64,000 bases of DNA from Catellatospora sp. IY07-71 (GCF_018326265.1 NZ_AP023360.1:350501-414500), one strand, 5' to 3'; shown: positions 42,415 to 51,172, counted from the stretch's first letter. Numbers and translations are program-made. Notes: generated by a model not told the origin, from the sequence alone.

Positions 42415-43611
42415 TCAGCGCGCCGCCGGGATCCGCTCCAGCCGCAGCGTGCAGGCCGGGCGGTCGAAGATGCCCGGCAGGAACTCCTCGGTGATCACAT
42501 CGCGCACCGGCTGGGTGCCCGGCAGCACCCCACGCAGCGGCGGCCACGGCAGGTCCGGCGCGGGAACGCCCCGCATCGCGGGCACGGCGCTCGCCGCCGT
42601 CACCGCCTCCGCGTGACCGGCCCCGACGGCCGCCGCGAACCGGCCGTCCGCCCGAACCTCGCTCCGGCGCGCGCCGGCCGACGACTCGAACCAGCCGCGC
42701 GGCGCCGACGGCGCGGGCCAGGCCACCGTGTCCTCGGCGGGACCCGTGTAGGGCGCCCCTGCCCAGGGCACGTCGAGCTGCTCGCGTACCACCGTCTCGG
42801 GTTCCGCGGCGCGCTGCTCCGGCGCGGGCGGGGCGGTGAGCCCCGGGTCGGTGTCGGCGGGCAGCGCGATGATCGTGCCGTCGTCCGCGGGGTCCAGCAG
42901 GGAGGTCAGCTCGTCGTCGGCGGCCGGCTCGGGCGCGGTCTCGGCCGGGCGGCCGGGCCAGGCCAGCGTCACCAGCGCCACCACCAGCAGCACGATGGCC
43001 AGGATGAGCACGCCCCACATGGCCGAGCCGAGCCAGTCCGCGTCGAGCGCCACGTCCAGGTTGAGGGCGTCGGACGGCAGCGCGGGCCCGGTGGACGGCG
43101 CGTCCCGCAGCACCACGACCAGCGCCAGGTGCCGCCCCCGATCCTGCTCCGGGCGCCAGGACAGGCTGCCCAGGCCCTCGCGCAGCCAGAAGTCCTCGGC
43201 TGTGGGGTCACCGGGCTCCCGGCCCGGCGCGTCCATCCGGTTGGTCCGCAGCAGCAGCGGCCCGGGGCCGATCCGCGTCTGCGCGACCTCGGTGTAGCGG
43301 ACCCCGGCCAGGTAGGCGGCCACCTCGTCGGGCGCGGCGATGCCGACGAACGCGGGCGTGTTGCCCGAACTGGCGGACACCCGCAGCTCGACCCCGCCGA
43401 CCCGGGCGTACGGGACGTCGCGCCGCAGCAGCGCGTCGATGTCGGAGACGACCAGCACCCGTTCGGGGTCGCGCAGCGGGGCGACCGCTGCGTGGAACGC
43501 GCCGTCGGGGCTGTCGTGCCCGGTCAGCCAGGCCGCCGCGATACCCGCGGCCAGCGCGGGCAACGCCAGGACCAGGGCCAGCATGCCGATGAGCACTCGC
43601 GCAGCGCGCAT
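42415..43611 (-). CDS. Membrane protein with extracytoplasmic domain (unknown)
   Basis: A 398-aa protein with an N-terminal hydrophobic helix (VLIGMLALVLALPALAAGIAAAWL) acting as signal anchor, an external domain of about 170 residues (ARVGGVELRVSASSGNTPAFVGIA; LVVVLRDAPSTG) and a second helix at about 195-225 (MWGVLILAIVLLVVALVTLAWPG). The C-terminal 170 residues are cytoplasmic, Pro/Glu-rich and probably disordered. This layout is common in actinobacterial cell-envelope proteins. ATG 43611 has GGAGG at 7 nt; the frame is open upstream to 43818 but crosses the IS boundary. Function unknown. Confidence 0.82.
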   Translation of the reverse strand: MRAARVLIGMLALVLALPALAAGIAAAWLTGHDSPDGAFHAAVAPLRDPERVLVVSDIDALLRRDVPYARVGGVELRVSASSGNTPAFVGIAAPDEVAAYLAGVRYTEVAQTRIGPGPLLLRTNRMDAPGREPGDPTAEDFWLREGLGSLSWRPEQDRGRHLALVVVLRDAPSTGPALPSDALNLDVALDADWLGSAMWGVLILAIVLLVVALVTLAWPGRPAETAPEPAADDELTSLLDPADDGTIIALPADTDPGLTAPPAPEQRAAEPETVVREQLDVPWAGAPYTGPAEDTVAWPAPSAPRGWFESSAGARRSEVRADGRFAAAVGAGHAEAVTAASAVPAMRGVPAPDLPWPPLRGVLPGTQPVRDVITEEFLPGIFDRPACTLRLERIPAAR

Positions 43612-43797
43612 CCCGTGTCCTCCGGTGGGGGCGGCGCCCGACAGCGGCGGGCGCGACGCCGCGCCGGATCGTCGGCGCGGTCCACCCGGACCAACGCCCC
43701 AGCCCTCACCGGGATGCGCAGAAAGGAAGGGCACCTTCTTAGAGCGACCGGCATTAGGTGCGGACCTGGACAGGTAGCCGGTCGCGGGTAGCAAACA

Positions 43798-43856
43798 GGC
43801 ACGGGACTTATCGATCATTGGAGTTCTCTACGCTTCAATGACAGGAGTCCCGTGCC
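43798..43856 (+). promoter_or_regulatory. Hairpin that can hide the transposase ribosome site
   Basis: GGCACGGGACT (43798-43808) pairs perfectly with AGTCCCGTGCC (43846-43856), which covers the AGGAG-GTG start region. Transcripts entering from outside would fold and block translation, while an internal promoter downstream of the left arm would not. Confidence 0.6.
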
Positions 43857-44703
43857 TGCGCTGCCATCATCGCTGCTGACCCCGATCTGGGTCCAGTTCG
43901 CCGCACTGCTGCCCGACCGGCCCGAATACGACCCCGCACACCCGCTGGGCTGCCACCGCCGCCGCATCCCCGACCAGGTCGTCTTCGAACACGTCATCCA
44001 CGCCCTGTTCCACGGCTCGGGCTACGAACGCATCGCCGGCCCAGGATGCTCCGACCGCACCATCCGCCGCCGCCTGGCCGACTGGGCCAGCGCAGGCCTC
44101 GCCCAGCAACTGCACGCCCTGACCCTGGCCGCCTACGACAACATGATCGGCCTACAGCTGCACGACATCGCCGTCGACGGCGCGCTCACCAAAGCACCCT
44201 GCGGCGGAGACCGCGCCGGACGCTCCCCGGTCGACCGCGGCAAAGGCGGCCTCAAACGCTCCACCGGCACCGAAGCCGCCGGCATACCCCTGGCCGTGAT
44301 CTCCGCCCCCGCCAACCGCAACGACAACGCCCTGCTGGAAGCCACCCTCGACACCGCCACCCAACAGACAGGCCCCCTGCCCGACGACGTCACCGTGCAC
44401 CTGGACCGCGCCTACGACAACACCCCCACCCGCCAGCGCCTGCACGACCGCGGCCTGCACGGCCAGATCGCCCGCAAAGGCCTCCCCGCCCCCATCCAGG
44501 TCGGCAAACGCTGGGTGGTGGAACGCACCCACTCATGGATGAACGGCTACGGCAAGATCCGCCGCTGCACCGAACGCAACGCGCAGGTCGTGGACTTCTA
44601 CCTCTACCTGGCAGCAGCCCTGATCACCACACGCCAACTCATCCGACAAGCCCGCCCCCGCTACCGCTGGGACGGCCGTCCCACCACCCGACGCCTCAAA
44701 TGA
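43852..44703 (+). CDS. IS5-family DDE transposase
   Basis: A 283-aa transposase in one frame from GTG 43852 (AGGAG site at 4-8 nt). N-terminal part (residues 1-80) with a DUF4096-like helix-turn-helix (RTIRRRLADWASAG), then the DDE core: first Asp in DIAVDGALTKAP, second in HLDRAYDN, and Glu in VVERTHSWMNGYGKIRRCTER (the IS5 Y-(2)-R-(3)-E-(6)-R-type signature region). It cuts and rejoins the IS ends. Codon use is very C-rich at third positions, more so than the neighbours, consistent with its mobile origin among high-GC actinomycetes. Confidence 0.96.
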   Translation: MPALPSSLLTPIWVQFAALLPDRPEYDPAHPLGCHRRRIPDQVVFEHVIHALFHGSGYERIAGPGCSDRTIRRRLADWASAGLAQQLHALTLAAYDNMIGLQLHDIAVDGALTKAPCGGDRAGRSPVDRGKGGLKRSTGTEAAGIPLAVISAPANRNDNALLEATLDTATQQTGPLPDDVTVHLDRAYDNTPTRQRLHDRGLHGQIARKGLPAPIQVGKRWVVERTHSWMNGYGKIRRCTERNAQVVDFYLYLAAALITTRQLIRQARPRYRWDGRPTTRRLK

Positions 44704-44763
44704 ACCTATTGCCGGTCGCTCTTATCGCTTTGCGATGTAGAAGGTGCCCTTCCTGACTTCGGG

Positions 44764-45474
44764 TCAGGCGGCGGGAGGTGACGGGCGGCGGGTACGCGCC
44801 AGCGCGACGCCCGCGAGGATCAGCGCGAGCACGCCCGCCACCAGGCCCGCGATGCCGGCCCAGTTGCCGCCGGCCGCCTTGGTCTGGTCGCCGAGCGCCA
44901 CCGTGGCCCCGGCCGACGGGGTCGCCTCGGCGGCCGCGGCGGCGGGGGTCAGCTTCAGCACCGGCGCCGGGCTCTCCAGCTCGGTGCCGTCGTTGACCGG
45001 CTCCTCGATCCAGCGCACCACGGCGCCGTCGGAGTAGGTCTGCAGCGTCTTGAAGACCATCTGGTCCACCTTGGGCAGCGGCCCCATGGAGACCGGGAAC
45101 TCCTGGAACTGCCCCGGCTTGACCGCCGCGTCCGCGCTCGTCGCGGTCCAGGTCAGGGTGGCCACGACCTCGCTGACCGGGCTGCCGTGCACCTCGATCG
45201 GGGTGGCCAGCTTGCGCTTGGTGACGGCCACCGTCCAGCCCGGCACCGGCTGCGTGGAGACCGACGCGACCGGCGCGTCCTCCGGCAGGTGCACCTCCAG
45301 CTTGGTGGTGCCCGCGTCGTCGGACTCGTTCGGCACCCGGAACGCCACGCGGGCATAGCTGCCCTGCACGGCGGTGTTCGGGCTGACCGTTACGTGGGCC
45401 GCCGCGGGCACGGCCACGGCCAGCAGGCCGAGCACCGTCGCCGCGACCACGCCGAGTCGGCGCGTCATCTTCAT
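44764..45474 (-). CDS. ycnI: YcnI-like copper-associated membrane protein (DUF1775)
   Basis: A 236-aa exported protein. The signal peptide ends in AAAHVTVSP, leaving the His at the mature N-terminus that YcnI proteins use for Cu(II) binding. The DUF1775 domain spans residues 28-170 with its conserved Trp (WTVAVTKRKL), and a C-terminal helix (IAGLVAGVLALILAGVALA) anchors it. It acts with the following CopCD gene on the same strand in periplasmic copper trafficking. ATG 45474 is used; an ATG two codons later also fits. The IS lies just downstream. Confidence 0.92.
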   Translation of the reverse strand: MKMTRRLGVVAATVLGLLAVAVPAAAHVTVSPNTAVQGSYARVAFRVPNESDDAGTTKLEVHLPEDAPVASVSTQPVPGWTVAVTKRKLATPIEVHGSPVSEVVATLTWTATSADAAVKPGQFQEFPVSMGPLPKVDQMVFKTLQTYSDGAVVRWIEEPVNDGTELESPAPVLKLTPAAAAAEATPSAGATVALGDQTKAAGGNWAGIAGLVAGVLALILAGVALARTRRPSPPAA

Positions 45475-45513
45475 GCCTAAGACCTTTCGTACTGCCCAGC
45501 GTCGCGCTGGGCG

Positions 45514-47139
45514 CTATGGGATCGGCACCGTCGCGGTGACCGTGGCCTGATCGATCTCGGAGGTGCGCAGGGTGAACGTCAGCTGCCAGTCACCGCCCGT
45601 GGGCAGGGAGACCTGGCCGCTGGCGTGGTTGTCGGTGAGCTTCAGCATCGGGAACGCCACCTTCTCGACCCCGGCCGAGGGCAGCGACGCGGTCGCCTTC
45701 CACTCCACGACGGGCTGGGGCGAGCCGTCCGGCTTGTACGCGTACAGGTGCACCGCGTTGTCGCCCCGCTTCGCCGGATCGACCTCCACCTGCAGCGTCC
45801 ATTGGCTGCTGGTCAGCGTGGTCGAGTAGATGACCGGCTGGGCGGGCAGCTGCGCCGTCTCCTGCGCGGTGCGCGCGGGGGTGGTCTGGGTGAGCGCGCC
45901 GGTCACCGCGAGCACCACGGCCGCGATGGCGACCTCGACGGTGACCACCCGGCGCAGCGGCCGCGGATTGTCGGCCGCGCCGCGGAGCGTGAACCGCCGC
46001 GCGAAGTACGCCGCCACCAGCACCAGCCCGACCAGCACCGTCTTGGCGATGAGCAGCTGCCCGTATGTCGTCTCGACGAGCGCGGCCGGGGTGCCGATCT
46101 GGATCAGCGCGGAGACCACCCCGGCCAGCAGCACCGTGGACACGGCCAGCGCCGCCCAGCGCGACCAGATCGGCAGGATCGCGCCCAGCTCGCGGCTGTC
46201 GGCCAGGCGCAGCAGGTACGCCGCAAGCATGACCAGGCCGCCGAGCCACACCGCGGCCCCGGCCAGGTGCAGCGCGTCGACGACCACGGACACGGCCGGC
46301 ACCGGCGAGGCGGCCGGGTGCCCGACCAGCGGCCAGGTCAGCGCGGCACCCGCCGCGACGAGCAGCAGCAGGACCCGGTCCACGATCCCGTCCCGCCCGG
46401 CCAGCAGCGGCCGGACCAGGAACGCGGCGACGCCGAGCAGCGCCAGCCGCACCAGCAGCACGATGCCGTACTGGCTGCCCAGCACGTCGCCGAGGTCCCC
46501 GGCGGTGGCCCCGAACAGGCTGGTGCCGGTGGTGTACGGGGCCTGCAGGTAGAGCCCGGCGAGGGTGGTCAGCGCCACCAGCCCGAACCCGGTCCACATC
46601 AGGCGGCGCGGGCCGCGCTGGCTCAGCCGGGCCGGCCACAGCAGCGCCAGCACCAGCACCGGCCCGACCAGCAGCACCAGCCCGGCGTACCCGATGACCT
46701 TGACGGCGGCGATGAGGTTGCGGATGGTCGTGTCGACCTTCTCTTCCGGCAGCTCGGCGGGGGCGGCCGACGGGGCGCCCACGGAGAAGGTGAACCCGCC
46801 CGGGATCGGGTGGCTGTCCGCCGAGATCACCCGGTAGCTGACCAGGTAGGTGCCGCGGGGCGCGTCGTCGCGCAGCCCGATCTTGAGCACGTTGCCGTCG
46901 ACCGTCGGGGTGCCGCGGTCGGCCCGCTCCCCGTCCGGCCCGACGATGCGGATCTTGTCGGCGACCGGGGCGATCGGCTCGCTGAAGGTGAGCGTGACCT
47001 CCTTCGGCGCCTCCGGCACCACCGACCCGGCCGGCGGGCTGGTGCGCAGCAGCGCCGCGTGCGCGTACGCCGGGCTGGCCGGCAGCAGCGTCAGCGCCAG
47101 GAACCCGACCACGGCGGCCAGCGCCCGCCACCGGGTCAT
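45514..47139 (-). CDS. CopC-CopD fusion copper transport protein
   Basis: A 541-aa fusion. After a signal peptide the mature protein begins HAALLRTSPPAGS, the CopC beta-barrel whose N-terminal His and the DSHP motif (ISADSHPIPGGF) bind copper. About 8 membrane helices follow (residues 150-430) as in CopD/YcnJ (PF05425), with WPLVGHPAASP and DALHLAGAAVWLGG. The final 110 residues are an extracytoplasmic YtkA-like beta domain. It imports or handles copper together with YcnI, 39 nt downstream. The start ATG 47139 is immediately preceded by a hairpin of family C. The longer frame to 47853 crosses the neighbouring gene and is rejected. Confidence 0.93.
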   Translation of the reverse strand: MTRWRALAAVVGFLALTLLPASPAYAHAALLRTSPPAGSVVPEAPKEVTLTFSEPIAPVADKIRIVGPDGERADRGTPTVDGNVLKIGLRDDAPRGTYLVSYRVISADSHPIPGGFTFSVGAPSAAPAELPEEKVDTTIRNLIAAVKVIGYAGLVLLVGPVLVLALLWPARLSQRGPRRLMWTGFGLVALTTLAGLYLQAPYTTGTSLFGATAGDLGDVLGSQYGIVLLVRLALLGVAAFLVRPLLAGRDGIVDRVLLLLVAAGAALTWPLVGHPAASPVPAVSVVVDALHLAGAAVWLGGLVMLAAYLLRLADSRELGAILPIWSRWAALAVSTVLLAGVVSALIQIGTPAALVETTYGQLLIAKTVLVGLVLVAAYFARRFTLRGAADNPRPLRRVVTVEVAIAAVVLAVTGALTQTTPARTAQETAQLPAQPVIYSTTLTSSQWTLQVEVDPAKRGDNAVHLYAYKPDGSPQPVVEWKATASLPSAGVEKVAFPMLKLTDNHASGQVSLPTGGDWQLTFTLRTSEIDQATVTATVPIP

Positions 47140-47140
47140 G

Positions 47141-47213
47141 ATCGACCGACTTGCCGGGCAGGTGGGCGTATCTTGGCGGCTCATTCGCCCATGTGCCAGG
47201 CAAGTCGGGTGAT
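47141..47213. repeat. Intergenic hairpin, family C copy 1
   Basis: The arms CCGACTTGCCgGGCA and TGCCaGGCAAGTCGG pair with one mismatch; the inner part contains GGGCGTAT. It is related to the element at 53821 (shared TGCCAGGCAAGTCGGGTGA and GGGCGTAT). It lies directly upstream of the CopCD start. Confidence 0.8.
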
Positions 47214-47264
47214 CTTCAAAGCGCGCGGGGGCGGCGGCGCGGCGAGGGGTGGCAGTCATGTGAC

Positions 47265-47915
47265 TCACGGGGCGACCGTAGCCGCCGCGCGGGGCCCGCG
47301 GGAGATGCCGGTGGTGCGGCTGAGCGCCCACAGCAGGCCGGCCTGGACGAACGCGGCCGCGTGGCCGATCTCGTGGGCCAGCGCCGTCATGCCGTCGGCG
47401 ACGTCGAACACGCTGGTGACCGTCAGGCAGGCGGCGAGCACGAAGGCCACCGGCACGAACGCGCGGGCCCGCTCCGGCCGCCACGCGGCGAGCGCGAACC
47501 CGACCGCGAGCGCGATGTCGAACGAGGCCGCCTCCCGGCCCGTGTGCAGCTCGCCCACGCCCGCGAGCAGGATCGGCAGCGCCAGCAGCACCTGCACCAC
47601 GGCGGTCACGCCGAGCGCCACCCGCAGGATCTGCCGCCGGCCCGCCGCCTGCCGCCGCACCGCGGACGCGGCAGCGTCGCGCTCGGCGGCGACCGCGGCC
47701 AGGATCGGCGCGGTGAGATCGGGCACCGTCACGGCCTGCACCCGGACCGCGCGGTTGACCTGCTCGGCGGCCCGCAACCAGGCCCGGCAGTCCGGGCAGC
47801 CGGCCAGGTGGCCGTCGAGCGTCCCGGGCTCCCGGCCGGTCTCGGCCGCCCACGCCCGCACCTCGCCGTCCAGCCGTGCGGACAGCCCGTCGCGCACCTC
47901 GTCGCAGTTCGTCAT
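47265..47915 (-). CDS. Zinc-finger (ZAS-type) membrane protein, probable anti-sigma factor
   Basis: A 216-aa protein. The N-terminus carries an anti-sigma zinc-binding motif: Cys4, then His35-x3-Cys39-x2-Cys42 (HLAGCPDC). After a helical linker, about five hydrophobic helices follow (for example ILRVALGVTAVVQVLLALPILL). It is divergent from the ECF sigma gene 106 bp away, so it is the likely membrane anti-sigma factor that holds and releases it. ATG 47915 has no strong ribosome site. Its direction is the same as the copper genes. Confidence 0.82.
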   Translation of the reverse strand: MTNCDEVRDGLSARLDGEVRAWAAETGREPGTLDGHLAGCPDCRAWLRAAEQVNRAVRVQAVTVPDLTAPILAAVAAERDAAASAVRRQAAGRRQILRVALGVTAVVQVLLALPILLAGVGELHTGREAASFDIALAVGFALAAWRPERARAFVPVAFVLAACLTVTSVFDVADGMTALAHEIGHAAAFVQAGLLWALSRTTGISRGPRAAATVAP

Positions 47916-48021
47916 GGGCGGGTAGTCGGCGCGTACCCCCGTCTGGTTCCCGGCGGTGTCGCGGGACACGCGCGACGTCACCGCCCGGAGTGAGCCGGAC
48001 CGGCGGTTAGGCTTGCTCCCC

Positions 48022-48585
48022 GTGCCCCCCGTGCCAGCCGACGAGCCGCTCTCGATCGCCGATCCGGCGACCGAGTGGGCGCTGGCGGCGCGCGCGGGGG
48101 ACCCGCTGGCGCAGGCCGCGTTCGTCCGGACCACCCAGGCGGAGGTGTGGCGCTTCGTCGCCGCGCTCGTCGACTCGGGCACCGCAGACGATCTCACCCA
48201 GGAGACGTACCTGCGGGCGTTCCGGGCACTGCCCGCGTTCGAGGGACGTTCCACGGTGCGCACCTGGCTGCTGGGCATCGCCCGCCGCACCTGCGCCGAT
48301 CACCTGCGTACCGTTGTCAGGCAGCGGGCGCTGGGCACCCGCCTGGCGGCGCAGGCGCTGACCGCCGGGCACCACCCGGACCCGGCGGGCCAGATCGGGG
48401 CGGCACAGCTGCTCGACCGGCTCGCGCCGGACCGCCGGGAGGCGTTCGTGCTGACCCAGCTGCTGGGACTGTCGTACGAGCAGGCCGCGGCGGTCCAGGA
48501 GGTGCCGGTCGGCACGATCCGGTCCCGGGTCGCGCGCGCCCGCGCCGAACTGGTAGCCGACGTCGTTAGCGCCTTAGCCGCCTGA
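48022..48585 (+). CDS. ECF sigma factor
   Basis: A group 4 sigma factor of about 187 aa. Region 2 (TADDLTQETYLRAFRALPAFEG then RTWLLGIARRTCADHLR) and region 4 (LSYEQAAAVQEVPVGTIRSRVARARAEL) are intact; no extra C-terminal domain. It resembles SigC-like ECFs. GTG 48022 is chosen because a TAGGCT box ends 8 nt before it; the frame is open to 47956 and GTG 48031 is an alternative. It heads an operon with MauE-like, DsbA-like and membrane protein genes, and its target set probably includes the copper/thiol block on both sides. Confidence 0.9.
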   Translation: MPPVPADEPLSIADPATEWALAARAGDPLAQAAFVRTTQAEVWRFVAALVDSGTADDLTQETYLRAFRALPAFEGRSTVRTWLLGIARRTCADHLRTVVRQRALGTRLAAQALTAGHHPDPAGQIGAAQLLDRLAPDRREAFVLTQLLGLSYEQAAAVQEVPVGTIRSRVARARAELVADVVSALAA

Positions 48586-48617
48586 GGGCGGCCGTACGGG
48601 GGCAGAGGAGGAACAAC

Positions 48618-49166
48618 ATGACCTGGCACAGGGTGCAGCCCTGGGTGAGTCTCGCGGCCCGGCTGGGCCTCGGGGGCATCTTCATCACAGCGGGCTGGCT
48701 CAAGGTCACCGACCTCGCCGCGTCCGGGCGCGCGGTCAACGCGTACCAGATCATGCCGTACGACCTGGCCATGGTCATCGGGGCGGCGCAGCCGTTCGTG
48801 GAGATCGTGGTCGGGCTGCTGCTGCTGTTCGGCCTGGCCACCCGGCTCGCGGCCTGGGCGGGCGCGGTGATGATGGTCGCCTTCATCGCCGGCATCGCCT
48901 CGGCCTGGTCCCGCGGGCTCAACATCGACTGCGGCTGCTTCAGCAAGGGCGGTCCCCTGCCACCCGGGGTGACGCCGAACTATCTCCCGGACATCCTCCG
49001 GGATGTGGCCTTCCTCGCGATGGCCATCTTCTTGATCATCTACCCGGTCAGCCGTTTCTCCCTCGACGCACGACTGGACCGACCGTCCGCCGCGCTGGCG
49101 CCGGACGACGTGCTGGAGGAAGAGAACAGTGACGAACCGAGCGAGCGCCGCCGCGAGCGGCTGTGA
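48618..49166 (+). CDS. MauE/DoxX-family membrane protein
   Basis: A 182-aa membrane protein with four hydrophobic helices. The signature DCGCFSKGG in the loop between helices 3 and 4 is typical of MauE-like proteins, which supply electrons or help form disulfides with a DsbA/DsbE-type partner. It follows the ECF gene by 32 nt (AGAGGAGG site) and precedes the DsbA-like gene by 18 nt, so the pair probably works together as a thiol redox relay. The DoxX family name reflects the fold. Confidence 0.9.
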   Translation: MTWHRVQPWVSLAARLGLGGIFITAGWLKVTDLAASGRAVNAYQIMPYDLAMVIGAAQPFVEIVVGLLLLFGLATRLAAWAGAVMMVAFIAGIASAWSRGLNIDCGCFSKGGPLPPGVTPNYLPDILRDVAFLAMAIFLIIYPVSRFSLDARLDRPSAALAPDDVLEEENSDEPSERRRERL

Positions 49167-49184
49167 CCACCCGGTGGTGGGGTC

Positions 49185-49922
49185 GTGAGCAGCCGTAAGG
49201 ATCAGAACGCCGCCGCGCGGATGGTGCGCGAGCAGATCGCCAGGGAGCAGCGGCGCAAGCGCACCATGTGGATCTCCATCGCCGCGGTGTCGGCGCTGGT
49301 CATCGCCGGCCTCATCGGCTGGGCCATCTACGCGGGCGGCAAGACCACCGAATACACCGCGCCGAAGGGCGCCAACAGCGCCAGCACCGGCATCACGAGC
49401 GGCACCGGGCCCGTCGTCGTCGACGAGTACGTCGACTACCTCTGCCCGCACTGCAAGAGCTTCCACGACGAGGCCGCCGCCTCGATCCAGCAGCTCGCGA
49501 ACGATGGCAAGATCACGCTGGTGACCCACCCGGTGGCGTACCTCGACGGCGCCTCGACCAACCGCTACTCGACGCGCGCCTCGGCCGCGGCGGGCTGCGC
49601 GGCCGAGTACGGCAAGTTCACCGAGTACACCGACACGCTGTTCCAGAACCAGCCCGCCGAGGGCGGGGCCGGGCCCAGCGACGACGACCTCATCGTGTTC
49701 GGCCGCCAGGTCGGGCTCGGCGAGGACTTCGCCCAGTGCGTCAAGGACAAGCGCTTCATCAACTGGACCAACCACGTGAGCGAGGAGGCCGGCCGGGCCG
49801 GTGTCAGCGGCACGCCGACCGTCATGGTCAACGGGAAGCCGGTGCAGGCCAGCTCGACCGCGATCGCCGCCGCCGTCGCCGCCGCGGCCGGCACCACCAC
49901 CCCCTCGGCCGGCACGAGCTGA
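49185..49922 (+). CDS. Membrane-anchored DsbA-like thiol oxidoreductase
   Basis: A 245-aa protein: basic cytoplasmic start, one membrane anchor (WISIAAVSALVIAGLIGWAIY, about residues 29-49), then an external thioredoxin-fold domain with active-site CPHC in YVDYLCPHCKSFH and cis-Pro loop VSGTPTVMV. Extra cysteines in AGCAAE and QCVKD may form a structural disulfide. It oxidises or isomerises thiols outside the membrane and is paired with the MauE-like protein before it. GTG start 49185. Confidence 0.93.
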   Translation: MSSRKDQNAAARMVREQIAREQRRKRTMWISIAAVSALVIAGLIGWAIYAGGKTTEYTAPKGANSASTGITSGTGPVVVDEYVDYLCPHCKSFHDEAAASIQQLANDGKITLVTHPVAYLDGASTNRYSTRASAAAGCAAEYGKFTEYTDTLFQNQPAEGGAGPSDDDLIVFGRQVGLGEDFAQCVKDKRFINWTNHVSEEAGRAGVSGTPTVMVNGKPVQASSTAIAAAVAAAAGTTTPSAGTS

Positions 49923-49939
49923 CCCGGAGCAGGAGACAG

Positions 49940-51058
49940 ATGACACCCCTCATCGCACGGCGCGTGGGCGCGGTCCTCGGGACCGCGCTCACGCTGCTTC
50001 TCACCGTCGCCGCCCCCGCCTCGGCCCACGGCGCCGACGCGCCCGACGCGACCAACTACCGCACCCTGCTCACCGGCACCCCGGACCTGCCCGGCCTCGA
50101 AGTGATCACCATCGAGGCGGGCGCCCGGCTGCAGCTCACCAACCACTCCGGCAAGCCCGTCGAGGTGCTGGGCTACCACAACGAGCCATACCTGGAGGTA
50201 CGCCCCGACGGGGTGTACGAGAACATCCACTCCCCCGCCACGTACCTGAACATCACCATCGCCCACGTCGACCCGCCCGCCCACGCCGACCCGACCGTGG
50301 CCCCCGAGTGGCGCAAGGTCAGCGACGAGCCCGTCTACCGCTGGCACGACCAGCGCGCGATCTGGAGCGACCCGAACCCGCCCGCCGAGGTCGCCGCCGC
50401 GCCCGACCAGCCCCGCCGCCTGCGCGAGTGGACCGTGCCGATGCGCACGGAGGTCACTCCGCTCCAGGTCACCGGAGTACTCGACTACGTGCCGCCGCCG
50501 GACCCGGTCCAGTGGTGGCTCGGCGCCGTCGCCGGGGCAGCGGTGATCGCGCTGGCCGGGCTGGTCCGCAACCGCCCCCGCGCGCTCACCGTGCTGCTGT
50601 CGGTCGCCGCGCTCGGCGCCGGGGCGCTCGCGCTCGCCTACGCGGTCGGCCGGGAGATCGATGCGGGCAACCACACGTTCGGGCCGATCCTGCTGGAGCT
50701 GGTCACCGTCCAGCTGTGGTCGGTGGTCAGCGCGCTGGCCGCGATCGCCGCCGCCGCGTACTCGCTGACCCGCCGCGCCGCCGGGGACTTCGCCCTGGCC
50801 CTGGGCGCCGCCGCCGTCGGCCTGTTCTCGGGGATGGTCAACGCGGCCGTGTTCCACCGCGCCATCGCCCCCATCCCGTGGGGCGACACCGCGGCCCGGG
50901 TGATGACCGCCGCCGTCATCGCGCTCGGCGTCGGCGTGGCCGCCGCGGGCATGCTCCGCCTGCGCGGCACCACCTCCGGCGTCCCCAACGGCCCGGTCCC
51001 CGCCCAGCCCACCGTCCCCGCCACCGAGAACCCGGTGCCCACGGACCACCCAGGCTGA
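49940..51058 (+). CDS. Exported membrane protein of the copper/thiol operon (unknown)
   Basis: A 372-aa protein: a signal peptide ending ASAHGADAPD, an external beta-rich domain (residues about 30-185; VEVLGYHNEPYLEVRPDGV, His-rich with HVDPPAHADP) and about five membrane helices (residues 190-345), then a Pro-rich tail. The His after signal cleavage and the His-rich segment suggest metal binding like CopC, but I cannot name the family. AGGAG lies 5 nt before ATG 49940. Last gene of the ECF operon. Confidence 0.85.
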   Translation: MTPLIARRVGAVLGTALTLLLTVAAPASAHGADAPDATNYRTLLTGTPDLPGLEVITIEAGARLQLTNHSGKPVEVLGYHNEPYLEVRPDGVYENIHSPATYLNITIAHVDPPAHADPTVAPEWRKVSDEPVYRWHDQRAIWSDPNPPAEVAAAPDQPRRLREWTVPMRTEVTPLQVTGVLDYVPPPDPVQWWLGAVAGAAVIALAGLVRNRPRALTVLLSVAALGAGALALAYAVGREIDAGNHTFGPILLELVTVQLWSVVSALAAIAAAAYSLTRRAAGDFALALGAAAVGLFSGMVNAAVFHRAIAPIPWGDTAARVMTAAVIALGVGVAAAGMLRLRGTTSGVPNGPVPAQPTVPATENPVPTDHPG

Positions 51059-51172
51059 CTCACTCGACCCCCCCGCCCGCGCCGCCCCCGCGTCCCGCCC
51101 CGGTTTCACATAGACGTCGGCGGGCGGCCAGGCGAGCCGGCTGAGCCCGGTGAGCCGGGGCGGGATCGGCCG

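Larger units (their letters stand above)
43742..44721 (+). mobile_element. IS5-family insertion sequence (980 bp)
   Basis: Terminal inverted repeats match at 18 of 20 positions (GAGCGACCGGCAtTAGGTgC versus GAGCGACCGGCAaTAGGTtC) and are bounded by a 3-bp direct repeat TTA (43739-43741 and 44722-44724). Both the TNA target duplication and a single 283-aa DDE transposase fit the IS1031/IS427-like part of the IS5 family. Both ends and the gene are intact, so it may still move. A second copy of GCCGGTCGC lies subterminally at 43777. Confidence 0.93.
43724..44754. repeat. Intergenic hairpin split by the insertion sequence
   Basis: AGGAAGGGCACCTTCTT (43724-43740) and AGAAGGTGCCCTTCCT (44739-44754) are the arms of one hairpin, now 1 kb apart. 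Joining the flanks gives a stem with a further inner palindrome (ATCGC-ttt-GCGAT). An intact sister copy is at 58308. Confidence 0.88.

Noticed and set aside
42275-43018. 247-codon minus frame over the 6C RNA
   Set aside because: It covers the 6C RNA and its terminator, and is out of frame with the convincing membrane protein gene.
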